From contig JAUPFV010000004.1 of the NCBI GenBank assembly GCA_036936605.1, positions 141,776,973-141,840,972 of the forward strand: DNA of 64,000 nucleotides. The letters are read 5' to 3'. The DNA is from Limnanthes douglasii subsp. nivea. Lineage: Eukaryota > Streptophyta > Magnoliopsida > Brassicales > Limnanthaceae. The first letter of the stretch is position 1; each line of letters starts with the position of its first letter. Of this stretch, positions 33,976 through 44,609 are shown one piece after another. The notes beneath the pieces are model-generated. The model did no database searches. It saw only the letters and a list, made by a program, of their open reading frames with translations, and was not told the DNA's origin. A program made the translations under genes and the position numbers.

Positions 33976-34431
33976 AATAGTAACATAAGACGTATAGCAA
34001 AGTTTTAATTTTGAGAAATTAATAACATATAGACATAATAAATACATTAGTGTGTGAAGCTTAAAATCAGAAGAAAGCAGGAAAATAATTAGCAACTTAT
34101 AGTTATAGTTTTCTAATTATAGTAGAAAAATAATTGTTCTAAAAAATTGTATCATGTAGTTATTTTTTATTACTAACACTATCACATATATATAAATTTA
34201 TATTATTTTTCAAATTAAAATATTTATTTATATTAAAATAATATAGATTCATATCATACATTCAAAAACGAATAATAAATGAAAATATATAATATAAATT
34301 TATATTAGTTCAATATAAATAAATAAAAAAGATTGTATTCGGAGCATGAAAAATATAAAATGAAGCTGAGCTTTTACGTAGCTAAAATGGAACCGAATTC
34401 TAACTCTTCCGAATTTGGTACTTAACTACTA
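33976..34431. other. AT-rich spacer, nothing recognised
   Basis: Poly-AT stretches without coding homology between the TRIM-like element and the Stowaway MITE. Confidence 0.5.
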
Positions 34432-34680
34432 CTCCCTCCGTCTCATAATATTAGACGTTTTAGGAGAATTTTTTTGTCTCATATTAATTGTCGTTCCCTT
34501 TTTTCAAAGTAGTATTAATTATGTCTTTTCAACTTTCCACCAATAGAATTTTTAATTGATTGCAGAAACTTTTCATCCCACCAATCAAATTTATTGTTGT
34601 TTATTTTTTCAAAGTAATTATTGTTCTTCTTAATATTTGTGAAACAACATTAAACGTCTCATATTATGAGACAGAGGGAG
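34432..34680. mobile_element. Stowaway MITE (Tc1/mariner type)
   Basis: 249 bp with inverted ends CTCCCTCCGTCTCATAATAT at the left and the inverted match ending GAGACAGAGGGAG at the right, flanked by TA on both sides (34430-34431, 34681-34682). No coding capacity. Confidence 0.93.
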
Positions 34681-34913
34681 TATTAGTTAGTGGAGATATA
34701 TAGACATATATAAATCCTTAAAATGATCGAAGACGGTGAAGAACAATATTAAATACATAATAAGCTTTCGAACATGCAGCCTAGGTAAAGTATTGCTGAG
34801 TCTCGAACCATAGAGCACATAGGATCCTACCTTTTTCTTTACCAACAAGACTATTCAAATACTAAACATAAATTTAAGGGATTATGTGGTTTCATGAGCC
34901 TCCATTAGTTAAT

Positions 34914-34960
34914 GGGCACGACTAAAATGAGACCCATTTTCTTTATAGTGAGACCCCAAA
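34914..34960 (+). repeat. Left terminal inverted repeat of the multi-gene MULE
   Basis: Contains two copies of the family motif, CTAAAATGAGACCC and TTATAGTGAGACCCC, matching the inverted right end. Confidence 0.88.
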
Positions 34961-35005
34961 TCTAAATTTTTTCTGAAAACGTGAAATTATCAAATTGCCC
35001 CCACA

Positions 35006-35013
35006 TATAAAAA
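35006..35013 (+). promoter_or_regulatory. TATA box of the FAR1-type transposase gene
   Basis: TATAAAAA about 170 bp before the start codon, followed by a CT-rich leader. The non-autonomous relative has the same box and leader in the same place. Confidence 0.6.
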
Positions 35014-35177
35014 CCATAATTTTTTCCACTAACTCATTCTCTTCTTTTCCTCCTCTCTTTCCTACCACTTCTCTCTCCAAAATTCAAAAAAAAAACACAA
35101 ACTTTAAAGTTTTCAAACTCCCACCCAACATTTAATAAACATTAATTATTAAAAGTTAAACCCAATTACTCCCAAGC

Positions 35178-37570
35178 ATGGATTTAAGCGACTATAATGA
35201 CAATTGGAGCTGCAACGTTGATGATTTCCTTTCGGAGGAGGAGGAGCCGCTTACTGACCACATGGAGAGTGTAGCTGAGGTAAAAATTAGCTTTTTTTAT
35301 GCACATAAAAAATATTTGCATTTTCGTGCCTTCAGATGTACACTTCCACGCAAGCACATGCGAAGATTTTGCCAAATCTAAGCATGATTGTGCGAATATT
35401 GGGTTTGTCTTGGTTTTACATGCCTTATTGGTTGAATATTGGGTTTGTATTTTTATTTGACTTGTAAATACATGTTTGTGTTTGTGTAGGAACCGGCGGA
35501 GGCACCATGTAATATGGCGGATTATAGTCAAATATTTACGACGGATAATTTCTACACCAAGGCGGAATTGATCGAATGGGTTGACAAAGAGAGCAAGAGT
35601 ATAGGATTTATTATCGTGGTAGATAAAGATGACGATGGTAGTAAAAATGGTAAAACACCGCGGTTATATTTTAAGTGCGAGAGGCACGGTGTTTACAAGC
35701 CGAGGCCTAAACCGGGGATTGTGAAGAAACGACGAGATTGTTCATCCAAAAAATGCGGATGTCCGTTCATGCTTAGGGGCAATCCGGTGTTAGAAGCACC
35801 CGACTATTGGAAATTGGTAGTTATAATTGGAAAACACAACCACCAACCCTTCTTGCATTTAGATGGTCATTCACGGGCCGCGAGGTTAAAGGCGGAAGAG
35901 GAGGAGTATGTTCGTAAACTCACAACAATCGGTTCTCGGCCAAGAGATATATACCGTGGATTGAAGTTAAGAGATCCGGAAAATGTATCTAGTATGCGTA
36001 CCATCTACAACATGCGGCACAAGCACCAATTGGTTAATAAAGCGGGCAAATCCCAAATGCAATACTTGTTTGGTAAGTTAAAGGAGCACGAGTACTATGT
36101 TTGGGAGTGCACAAACAAAGAAACCGAAGAAATCCTAGAATTGTTTTTCGCACATCCCACGAGCATCGATTTGTTGCGCACTTTTCCTCAAGTGCTTATA
36201 ATGGATAGCACGTACAAGACTACAAGGTATAAATTGCCTCTGCTAGAAATAGTTGGCCAAACTTCGACGAAAAAGACCTTGTGTATAGCTTTTGTTTTTA
36301 TGAGCTCGGAGAAAGAAGAGAACTACATGTGGGCAATGAGCGTTCTAAGGAGAGTGATGGTGAACAACATGTGCGCATTACCAAATATTATCGTCACGGA
36401 TAGGGAGTTGGCTTTAATGAACGCTATCGATGAGGTATTCCGAGATGCAACTCATATGTTATGCACTTGGCATATAAATAGGAACATTAGCTCCTACTCT
36501 AAGAACGTTTTGCCCAAAGCGGACATGGGGGAGGAGTTCTTAGAATTTTATGTCGCGGTTCAACATTCGGCGACGATCGAAGAGTATAACAAAAACCTCT
36601 CCGACTTGCACAAAGCCTACGCATATTATCCTAAGGTTCTCGAGTACTTGATGAAACAATGGATAGACCCTTACGGACACAAATTCCTTAATGTCTACAC
36701 TAACAAGATTAAACATTTGGGCAACCACACTAGCAATCGGTGAGTTATATTATCATATGTATACATTACTATATTTAATTAGTTGTTAGACTTGTAACAA
36801 ATTTAAGTTTATGGTTTAGGGCGGAGAGTGCTCACTCTAGTCTAAAACGGGCAATCGGCACAAGCCTATGCACGTTTGAGCAATTTTGGGATAAATTTCA
36901 TGCGTTGCTTCGCATTCAACACTCTACCATCTTCGAAACGTTCGAACGAAGTTTGTTTCGTCCTAGACAAGCATCTAGGGGAGCTATCTTTCGCGACATC
37001 AAAGGTAAACTTTCATGTACGACCATTCAAATATTATAAGAAACTATTAGAAAGGTCGGGGATTTGTGGTTCACTCCCGCAAAGTGTGGTTGTGTAATTA
37101 GGACAACACACAATTTTCCTTGTGCGTGTGCGTGTGAGTGTGATGTGATCGCGAAAGAAGGTAGGTCGATTCAAACGAGTGAATGTGATGTTTATTCGAG
37201 TACTTTAGCGATCAAGCCTAGGGAAAACGTTAGTACCGAAGATGAGCTTACAAGAAAGCTATTCTTAATTGATAGTACCATACGCGGTTACGGTCCACAA
37301 GTGCAAGATCACATAATAAATAGGATGATGCAAATCCTAGATCCCGCTAGAAGCCATGTGTTGGAACCTAAGGAACCGGTTGTCACGAAAGGCCGGAAAA
37401 AAGCCGGTGTCGACAAGTCAACTAAGCGGAACCCATCCGGGTTTGAATACGATAGTGTAGGCGCTAGTACTCCTGCCACGATAGGTAGCACGGCCGCGTC
37501 GGCGGTTAAGGCATTTATAGTACGCAAATCCAAGTCCAAAGATAAAGCACCGCCGAAAAAGGAGAAATAG
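35178..37570 (+). CDS. FAR1-type MULE transposase, interrupted by one in-frame stop
   Basis: Three exons: 35178-35279, 35490-36739 and 36820-37570. Each join keeps frame (GTAAAA/GTAG and GTGAGT/TTTAG borders). A FAR1/WRKY-GCM1 zinc finger is near residues 90-155 (FKCERHG, KKCGCPF, HNHQPF). Catalytic residues are Asp in LIMDSTYKT (about 273), Asp in VTDRELALMNA (about 338) with CTWHIN behind it, and Glu in NRAESAHSSLKR (about 453). A SWIM-like finger, CGC...CAC, lies near 37090-37130, with Cys where His is usual. A TAA at 37037-37039 breaks the third exon before this finger. The copy at 62128-64000 aligns on both sides, so I read the TAA as a point mutation. The Lys/Ser-rich tail runs to TAG at 37568, then an OTU domain continues in the same frame. 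Confidence 0.85.
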
Positions 37571-38128
37571 ACTCGATCTAGAAAATCGAATAAAGAAAAA
37601 GGATTGAGCGCCTACGAGAGTTGTTTTCCCGAGTTCTTGCACAACTACATAAGTAGTGTTGAAGACGTTGCTCCGGACGGTAATTGTGGATTTAGGCCAG
37701 TAGCTTTGACGATTAAAGGCAATGCGGACGCATGGGAGGCAGTGAGAAGGGATTTGATGTATGAACTTTCAAGTCAACGTGATCTTTGGGAAATGGTTTT
37801 TGATGGTGCACAACGTGTTGACAATCTATTGCGGAGATTGGATTGTTTCAAAATGTACGAGAGCGGAACTAGGCAGTGGATGACATTACCCGACTATGGG
37901 TTGATGATAGCCACCCGGTATCAATGTATAGTATACCATGTCTCTCTCCAACTATCATACACGTATCTTCCTTTGCGTGGTGTGCCGAAAAAGGTTCTGT
38001 GCGTGTACTTGTACATGCACACGTTTTCGTGTGCCGAAAAAGGTTCTGTTCCGAAAAAAAAATCGGGTTTTGGGGCACTTATGATTTTTTTTTGCCCATT
38101 TATGGTTGCCAATGGTTTCAAAACATAG
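37571..38128 (+). pseudogene. OTU cysteine protease-like domain, C-terminally truncated
   Basis: In frame with the transposase after a TAG. It has the OTU catalytic start VAPDGNCGFRPVAL (Asp and Cys) near 37670-37710 and runs to LPLRGVP near 37985. There the match to the sister copy (61371-62100) ends abruptly and is replaced by sequence holding a direct repeat GTGCCGAAAAAGGTTCTGT (37981 and 38031). The segment with the catalytic His is therefore missing. OTU proteases cleave ubiquitin or similar conjugates. A fusion to, or readthrough from, the transposase is supported by the common frame. Confidence 0.75.
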
Positions 38129-38429
38129 TTTTAACAACATTTGAGGTCAAAAATCCAAAAAAAAAAAAAAATTTGGCCTTCAACCAAAAATCATGGCAAA
38201 AGGGTACCTATTAAGGCCTAAATTTTGAAAAAAAAATTAAGTCTACAGAAACTCAAGCCTTAAGGGCTAATCATTCAAAAACTAAAACAACTATTACGAG
38301 CATTAGTTTAAACAAAAAAACAACAAACTCAACATTAGCTTGTGCAAAAAAAAACATGGAATCGAGATATCATGTACTGCCAAACATATACTACCAAGGA
38401 ATATAAGCGGGAGATATGTTAGAGGTCTC

Positions 38430-38480
38430 GTTATAGCAAGACACCTAATAATAGAAGTTAGGCTATAATGAAACCCCTAC
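38430..38480 (+). promoter_or_regulatory. Internal copy of the terminal motif, before SANT gene 1
   Basis: GGTCTCGTTATAGC and its inverse GGCTATAATGAAACCCC lie about 120-170 bp before the ATG at 38602. The pair matches the element's terminal repeats. Confidence 0.65.
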
Positions 38481-38601
38481 TATTGCCCGCCCACCAAAAT
38501 TGACTCGTCCCATATAAATTTGACATAAAATCAAGAAATCATAATACACTTGCCAAACATTGAGCATTCAACATAAATATAAAACTCGTTAACGTTTACA
38601 T

Positions 38602-38970
38602 ATGGAGTTTACGGCGGACGAAAACTACCACATGCTTCAAGCTGTGAAGATTTCCCGCCAGATACTGGGGGAAGATACCAGTGATGCGTTTTTCGAGCGT
38701 GTCCTATGTACGATGTATATGGGCTACGACCGTTTGGGTACAAGAGGTATCGTTGTGCGTACTCGTGAGCAGATCAAACGCATATATATTTTTTGTCAGT
38801 CAATACAGCATTTGTGCTTCTTGCCATCGTTAATTAAGCAAGAAGCTGCTACCATCTGGAACCTGAGCTCAATAGACTACATCACCAGGGATATGGTAGC
38901 ATTTCTGGAGGATAAGATTATTGCAAGGGGGGGAATTGATGATGTTGAATACAAACTTCGATACGAATAA
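38602..38970 (+). CDS. Small SANT/Myb-like protein 1
   Basis: 122 residues, single exon. It begins MEFTADENYHMLQAVK, matching the start of SANT/Myb-like helices (hydrophobic-T-x-x-E-D/N). It continues with FFERVLCTMY, RTREQIKRIY and YITRDMVAFLE. The gene at 40263-40637 is a clear paralogue (about 60% identical by eye). No catalytic motif is seen. A DNA-binding or scaffold role for the transposition complex is inferred from the fold-like pattern and from the Myb-like partner known in PIF/Harbinger elements. Intact here. Confidence 0.65.
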   Translation: MEFTADENYHMLQAVKISRQILGEDTSDAFFERVLCTMYMGYDRLGTRGIVVRTREQIKRIYIFCQSIQHLCFLPSLIKQEAATIWNLSSIDYITRDMVAFLEDKIIARGGIDDVEYKLRYE

Positions 38971-39292
38971 CCGTTCCACTGATGTTATTTCAACTTGTTA
39001 TTTTCGTATCGGTTGTTATTTGAACTTGTGATTTTTCTTTCCAGTATTTGTTTGAAGTTTTTATTTCGTTAGTTGTTGTTATTTTAAGTTGTGATCGAAT
39101 GAATGTAAACATTCGATGTTTTATGTTTGAATGTTCATCTTGAAAACAATAGCACTAAAACTTCAAAATATGTCGATTGCATAAAAACATTACAATTTAA
39201 TCAAAAGCATTGCATAATTAGAAATACATAAGCAAATAACTGAAGACAAATGATAGGTAGGCTAACCCTTAGTTAACATTTCACACTTAGAT

Positions 39293-39748
39293 TTATGGAG
39301 TCGGATAGTTCAGTCCATACTCGAACGAATATTCACCTTCATCAGTACTTCCTTCGGGAGGTGAATACGTTTCAACATCGCTGGCAATTGCGTCGGCCAT
39401 TTCTTGCTCCCTTTGTTGCGTCGCATGTGACACCATCTCCTGCATAACTGTACCTTGGGATCCCATGTTGAATACTTTTTGGACATGTAAACGGGTCTCG
39501 TAATCCAATGACTCAATCTGTATAGTCATTGGCTTAAGATAAGCTAGCCTCTCGAACACTTCTTCGCGTCCGCGTGGTCGGGGCATTAAGCATCCTGGAC
39601 ACGATGCCTCCCTACCGTGGTTGAAGAACATTCTGCACAAAACCGCATCGATGAAACCAGGAATCTCCTCTTGCATCGTACATCTGACGAAGTCAAATGC
39701 GACCAAGAGGCTTGCATCTTCGTGCACGTTCCACTCTGAATCACCCAT
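39293..39748 (-). CDS. Small SANT/Myb-like protein 2
   Basis: 151 residues, no introns. The start EWNVHEDASLLVAF fits the same W/F-x-x-x-E-D-x-x-L pattern as its neighbours, then FIDAVLCRMFFNHGRE parallels FFERVLCTMYMGYDR of protein 1. The middle has two Cys and a PRPRGREEVFER stretch, and the C-terminus is acidic and Gln/Glu-rich. More diverged than proteins 1 and 3. It has its own motif-bearing upstream region at 39915-40050. Confidence 0.6.
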   Translation of the reverse strand: MGDSEWNVHEDASLLVAFDFVRCTMQEEIPGFIDAVLCRMFFNHGREASCPGCLMPRPRGREEVFERLAYLKPMTIQIESLDYETRLHVQKVFNMGSQGTVMQEMVSHATQQREQEMADAIASDVETYSPPEGSTDEGEYSFEYGLNYPTP

Positions 39749-39914
39749 TGTTGTAACTTAAGATGGTTTGTTTCATAGTCAGATTATAGTATTTATAGAC
39801 TCGAAGTCGGTGTGCCAATTCTTAAATAATTTGCGGGAAACAAGGTTTTTATTCCCGCATTAATTAATTAGTGGGAAAGTCTGGGCGGGAAAGTCGTAAA
39901 GGGGGGTGTGTTTG

Positions 39915-40050
39915 GCGGCAATTTTTTCACGTGTCTGGTTATAGCGAGACGTCTAATAATGGAAGTTACGCTATAATGAGACCCCTACTATTGCACTGCT
40001 GCATTTGTGTACTTTTTTAAATATTAGGTGTCGCACAATCATTCATCAAC
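39915..40050 (-). repeat. Duplicated 136-bp promoter unit, copy 1
   Basis: Nearly identical to 40730-40865. Contains GGTTATAGCGAGACG and CGCTATAATGAGACCCC. It lies 167 bp upstream of SANT gene 2. Confidence 0.88.
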
Positions 40051-40262
40051 AATGTGATTGAATTAATGTAAACCTTGGGTTGTTTTAAGAATGATACATT
40101 GGATACATTGGATACATAAAAATGGGCACAAAATAAAATGGGCAGTCAAATAAGAAACAGTAGTACATGGTAAATGTAAAATACAAAAAGTTCAAACATT
40201 AACTTAAACAAACAGTACAGAAACTCCAAGATGCAAACAATTAAAAACATAAGTAATGCCCA

Positions 40263-40637
40263 TTAGTCGAAGTCATATCCCAAGTTGTCGTCAGAGTCAG
40301 TCCCCTCTTCCCTTTCAGTAATCCTATTCTGAAGATACAGTACCATGTCCCTAGTGATGTAGTCTACTACCGTCATGTTCCATACGGCGGCCGCTTCTTG
40401 CTTAATTTTAAATGGTAGAAACAACAAACGATCCATTGGTTTGCAATAAATGTACCTTTGTTTGATTTGTTCACGGTTACGCACAATAAAACCTTCCGTT
40501 CCTAAGCGGCCGTAGTTATAGTACATCTTACACAAGACTAGCTCGAAAAACGCATCGCTACTATCTTCACCCAACTCACGCAGGGCAAGTTTCACTGCCT
40601 CAAGCAAATGGTAGTCTTCATGAGGGGTAAACTCCAT
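40263..40637 (-). CDS. Small SANT/Myb-like protein 3
   Basis: 124 residues, intact. It starts MEFTPHEDYHLLEAVKLALR and shares FFELVLCKMYYNYGRLGTEG, NREQIKQRYIYC and DYITRDMVLYLQ with protein 1. The acidic tail is short. The gene is divergent from SANT gene 4, with the motif-bearing 136-bp unit between them. Function is inferred only from the SANT-like start. Confidence 0.65.
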   Translation of the reverse strand: MEFTPHEDYHLLEAVKLALRELGEDSSDAFFELVLCKMYYNYGRLGTEGFIVRNREQIKQRYIYCKPMDRLLFLPFKIKQEAAAVWNMTVVDYITRDMVLYLQNRITEREEGTDSDDNLGYDFD

Positions 40638-40729
40638 TATTGCACTGTTTATGTTTAAGGAGTGCTAAGCATCCACTTATAAGCTCGTGGATGTTTGGGC
40701 AGGAAGTGCATTAAACGCGAGTGTTTTTT

Positions 40730-40865
40730 GCGGCAATTTTTTCACGTGTCTCATTATAGCGAGACGTCTAATAATAGAAGTTACGCTATAATGAGACCCT
40801 TATTATTGCACTGCTACATTTGTGTACTTTTTTAAATATTAGGTGTCGCACAATCATTCGTCAAC
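40730..40865. repeat. Duplicated 136-bp promoter unit, copy 2 (divergent promoter)
   Basis: Sits between SANT gene 3 (minus, 93 bp away) and SANT gene 4 (plus, 111 bp away). Contains GTCTCATTATAGCGAGACG and CGCTATAATGAGACCC. Differs from 39915-40050 at only a few bases, so gene plus promoter were duplicated together. Confidence 0.88.
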
Positions 40866-40975
40866 ATGGATTACGCTATCCTTATCTTACAAGTGTTTAT
40901 AATTGATACAAAAAGTGGTACAAAAAGACGTTTTATAGGCAGTAACAATTATAGCAAATATATCAATTGCAAAAA

Positions 40976-41338
40976 ATGTGCCCATGGACTGAGTTGGAAG
41001 ATCAATATCTGATGATTGCATCAGCTGAAGTTGGTAACCTTAACATGATAGAGGGGGGTAATAAATACTGGTGGGCATTGCTATACAAGATGTACTTCCT
41101 ATATGGAAGGGATGATGTTTAGCCGCCAAGAATTTCTAGGCGTGTCGATGAGGTGAAAGCTAGGTGGTCTAGCTTAGTCACATTCCGTCAACATCCAGTT
41201 TCTAGCCTCACCGAATTGGAACGTCGTGTTGCGTGTAACCGGTTCAACTATCAAGCCACAGATTTTTTAACAGAGGACCAGCTGGATTCGGTCCGCGCTG
41301 TCATTATTGACATCCGCCTAGACGAAATGCGTGACTAA
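40976..41338 (+). pseudogene. Small SANT/Myb-like protein 4, one in-frame stop
   Basis: The frame from ATG at 40976 gives 120 codons with one TAG at 41120-41122. This member shows the family best: PWTELEDQYLMIAS at the start, then YWWALLYKMYFLYGR, and after the stop RVDEVKARWSSLVTF. This is the W-T-x-x-E-D ... F/W ... R-W pattern of plant SANT/trihelix-like proteins. A single substitution would account for the break. Confidence 0.6.
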
Positions 41339-41717
41339 CAAGAATGCGAAAGATCTATGGAGTTTATGTTTTACAATGGGTTTACGTTATCTTTGATATT
41401 TTCGTTTGAGTTTATGTTTAAGTGTCTGATTCGGTTTATGTTTGAGTTTGTGTTGTTGTTCGTGTTTACAAAAACGTTTGGGTTTATGTTTTAGTTTATG
41501 TTGCATTTGTTTTGCATTCTGATACCTACCCCTAAACTTGGAGTTTTAAAGTTGGAGTTTGAACAAACATTCGAAAGTTATATCACTAAAATGTAACAAA
41601 ATAACATAACACATAATTAAAGAACGACCCAATACCACATCACAAAAAATAAACCGCTCAAAAGTAAACAACACATAAAAAGTCTTAAACTGTCAACACA
41701 AAAGACATAAATGATAA

Positions 41718-44086
41718 TCAATCTCTGTACTCGTGAGCTATACGGTATATCTCCTCCAAAGGATCCCGAAGGCCCTCCAAACTAATGTCGGGGTGGCTAC
41801 GGTTGTACTCCTCTATATCCAGTATGCGCGAAGTCAGCTCGTGCAGTGTGGTCGCATGTGTGTGTGGTGAAGGGTTCACCCCTATCTCCGCATCATCTCT
41901 CTGAGCCTCTGGATCAGATATGATGTACCACAAGTTCTTCGTAACCCATGAAGAGTAGATCAAAGTGGTACCATCCTCCTGACCAGGAATAAACTCCGCA
42001 CCCTTCAGACTCGGGTGAATACAGTGTGACTCCCAGTTCTCCCAACTGAATACATCCCAGAGGTAGAGGGTGTTCGCACGACGAACCCTACTAGAACCGG
42101 TAAGAACAGGACGCAATAGACCAGGAACCTGTATTTAAAAAAAATTCTAAACTATGTAGCACACATGCGCAATTCCATCTATCATTTAATATTTCGAGTA
42201 ACAAAATATTACCTGCTGGATGTGACCCAACTGTCTAGCCACCCGTAGCGGATAGTACGCCTCGACAATGTCTGACGCCTTCAGCGTCGCATCTATCCAA
42301 GCTATATCAGCGTGACCTCGAGCATCCCGCATGGCCGCATATGGCATGAATGATACCTGTAAAATATTAACAAACCATTTATCATTAGCAACTTATATTA
42401 TATATACAATAATTGAAATGAAACTGATTATAACTTACATCGTGCTCGGTGAAGGTAGCTAGGCAATCTCTAACACCGTCTCGAGCCTTCTGGCTTTGTC
42501 GAAACTTCGGAGGCGCATGCAGGCACAAAGTAGGATGTGCGATATTATTCCTCGGGTACTGATGAACTGAAAACGACGGGAAATTGTCGTAAATCCACGT
42601 CTCTAACAAGGCCAAAAAACCAGATATACCCGAAGTAACGTGTAGGCAACCTCTGCCTAGCTGGTAGTAGAGCTGCGCGAGTATCATCTGTCCCTAGTTA
42701 TACCTCGGCGAGCTACTGTAATCGTCAATGAACTGTAAGTAGTCGAGGCTAATGTTGTTGCCCGACTTGTTGGCCAAAATGGTACAGCCAAAGAAGTGCA
42801 ACAAGTAGCCCCTGGTAGCTCGGCGGGCATCCACATCAGTGATGTCATCGTCGTAATACTGATGGGTGCAGAATCTCCTCTTCAGCCATGCAAGGCGAAC
42901 ATGCCTCTTACCGCCGCCTTTGTTCTCCTTTATCTCCGCCTCAAGCTCCCTAGCGCTGCACCCAAGTAAGCGAGCGTATGCCGTAGTACGCTCATCAGAA
43001 GTATGGTACTCATATATCTCACAGTTGACACCCACAACTGAGAGCCCCGTGATCATATGGACATCATCCAGGGTGACGGTCATCTCCCCGAAAGAGAAAT
43101 GGAAAGTGTTCGTCTCGGGATGCCATCTCTCCAAAAATGCCTCAATCAAGTGGACATTAGTAAACCACTTACCCAAGGCCTCAACCAAGGGCCAGAAACA
43201 CGTGCTCTTAACTTGCACAAGTACCCGTGTCTGGCGGACTTTCAAGTCGCAGGCACTATGAGTATGGTACATCGCATAACAGCGCAACTGTTGCCGGGCC
43301 TGCATGCATTAAAAACATACAATATATATATAAACATATATGCAATCTAAAATTTAAGATAATCCAATAACCAACATGTTCAATATATATGCAGTATAAC
43401 AACTAAGATAAACCAATAACCAATAACCAACAAATACAATGCAGTAGTGAGTGTTAAAAATTAAAACCTAAATTCATTCTAACCTAAACTAATAAAATTT
43501 ATAACACAAACCAATACCAAATCCAATGCAGTAACATATAAATTCATTCTAACCTAAACTAATAAAATTTATAACACAAACCAATACCAAATCCAATGTA
43601 GTAACATATAAATTCATTCTAACCTAAACTAATTAAATTTATAACAAATTCAATTTAGTAGACAGTGTTAAAAATTAAAACCTAAATTCATTCTAACATA
43701 TAAATTAATTCTAATCTAACCTAAACTAATTAAATTTATAACAAATTCAATTCAGTAGACAGTGTTAAAAATTAAAACCTAAATTCATTCTAACATATAA
43801 ATTAATTCTAACCTAACCTAAACTAAACTAATAAAATTTATAACACAAACCAATAACAAATCCAATGGAGTAACATATAAATTCATTCTAACCTAAACTA
43901 ATAAAATTTCTAACATAAACCAATAATAATAATAACTTTAAAAAGTAAATTAAAACTAAAAAACTTACAGAGAGCACGACCTATACTCGACGTTTCATGC
44001 CTACAGAGAGCACGAGCGAGCTCCTCTGTCTCATGACCCGACTCATAGTCTGTATCGGTAATGGGAGGACGTGGGTGAGGAGGCAT
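41718..44086 (-). pseudogene. Plant mobile domain (PMD) gene, one in-frame stop
   Basis: The core exons keep phase: 43299-42439, 42356-42213 and 42128-41718. A possible first coding exon is 44086-43969, just after a 5' leader intron, but its phase does not fit the next exon. PMD signatures are FTNVHLIEAFLERWHPETNT, FHFSFGEMTVTLDDVHMITG and LPLRVARQLG-like YYPLRVARQLGHIQQ. A TAG at 42696-42694 stands where the second copy has Trp (RYNWGQ), so it is a point mutation. PMD proteins occur in plant transposons and in domesticated MAIN/MAIL regulators; their biochemical role is not settled. The gene converges on the SANT cluster and starts from the right terminal repeat. Confidence 0.8.
43430..43925. 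repeat. Tandem repeats in the first long PMD intron
   Basis: About six or seven imperfect copies, near 70 bp each, of units containing TTCATTCTAACCTAAACTAA and AAATTTATAACA. They lie wholly within the intron between the leader-side exon and the core exons. Confidence 0.85.
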
Positions 44087-44576
44087 ACTGCATAAGACAA
44101 AACCGAACAATTAGACGAATTCAAAGTGTAAAAAAATTGAAAATCGTGGATTTTGCGAAAATTCGCAATTTTGTGCGTGCATCCGGTATTTCCACGCACG
44201 AACTTGCGTGGAAATACCCAGCGACAGAAACTAACCCCAGAACCTAGATCTGCCTAAATCAACGCCAAATTCCCAAAAAAACAACCCTAAATGGTCCTAA
44301 TCTCCTAACTAACAACATACATGCAGTTAAAATCCAACAAAACAACCCCAATTACATAAAAATTCAAGTTTTTTACCCGAATGTTAAACTCTAGATATCT
44401 CTAGAAAAAACGATGGAAAATGAAAAACAATTGCATCATAAAGTATAGAATCCTTACCTTAACAGCTTGCTGGAGTTGGATTTCAAAAAAAATCGATTAA
44501 AAAAACGTGGGTTTTTAGAGGTAGAGAGAGCTAGGGTTTTTGGAGGTAGAAAGAGTAACAAATTCTGAGTTTTTGC

Positions 44577-44584
44577 TATTTATA
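44577..44584 (-). promoter_or_regulatory. TATA box of the PMD gene
   Basis: TATAAATA on the minus strand, about 105 bp inside the right terminus. A 5' leader intron probably follows (donor GTAAGG near 44456, acceptor GCAG at 44088) and ends one base before the ATG at 44086. Confidence 0.55.
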
Positions 44585-44609
44585 TTAATGGCATTTTTGT
44601 AATTAATGG

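Noticed and set aside
41718..44086. PMD gene as a domesticated host MAIN/MAIL gene
   Set aside because: It lies inside MULE ends, has a sister copy next to the same transposase, and carries a nonsense codon.
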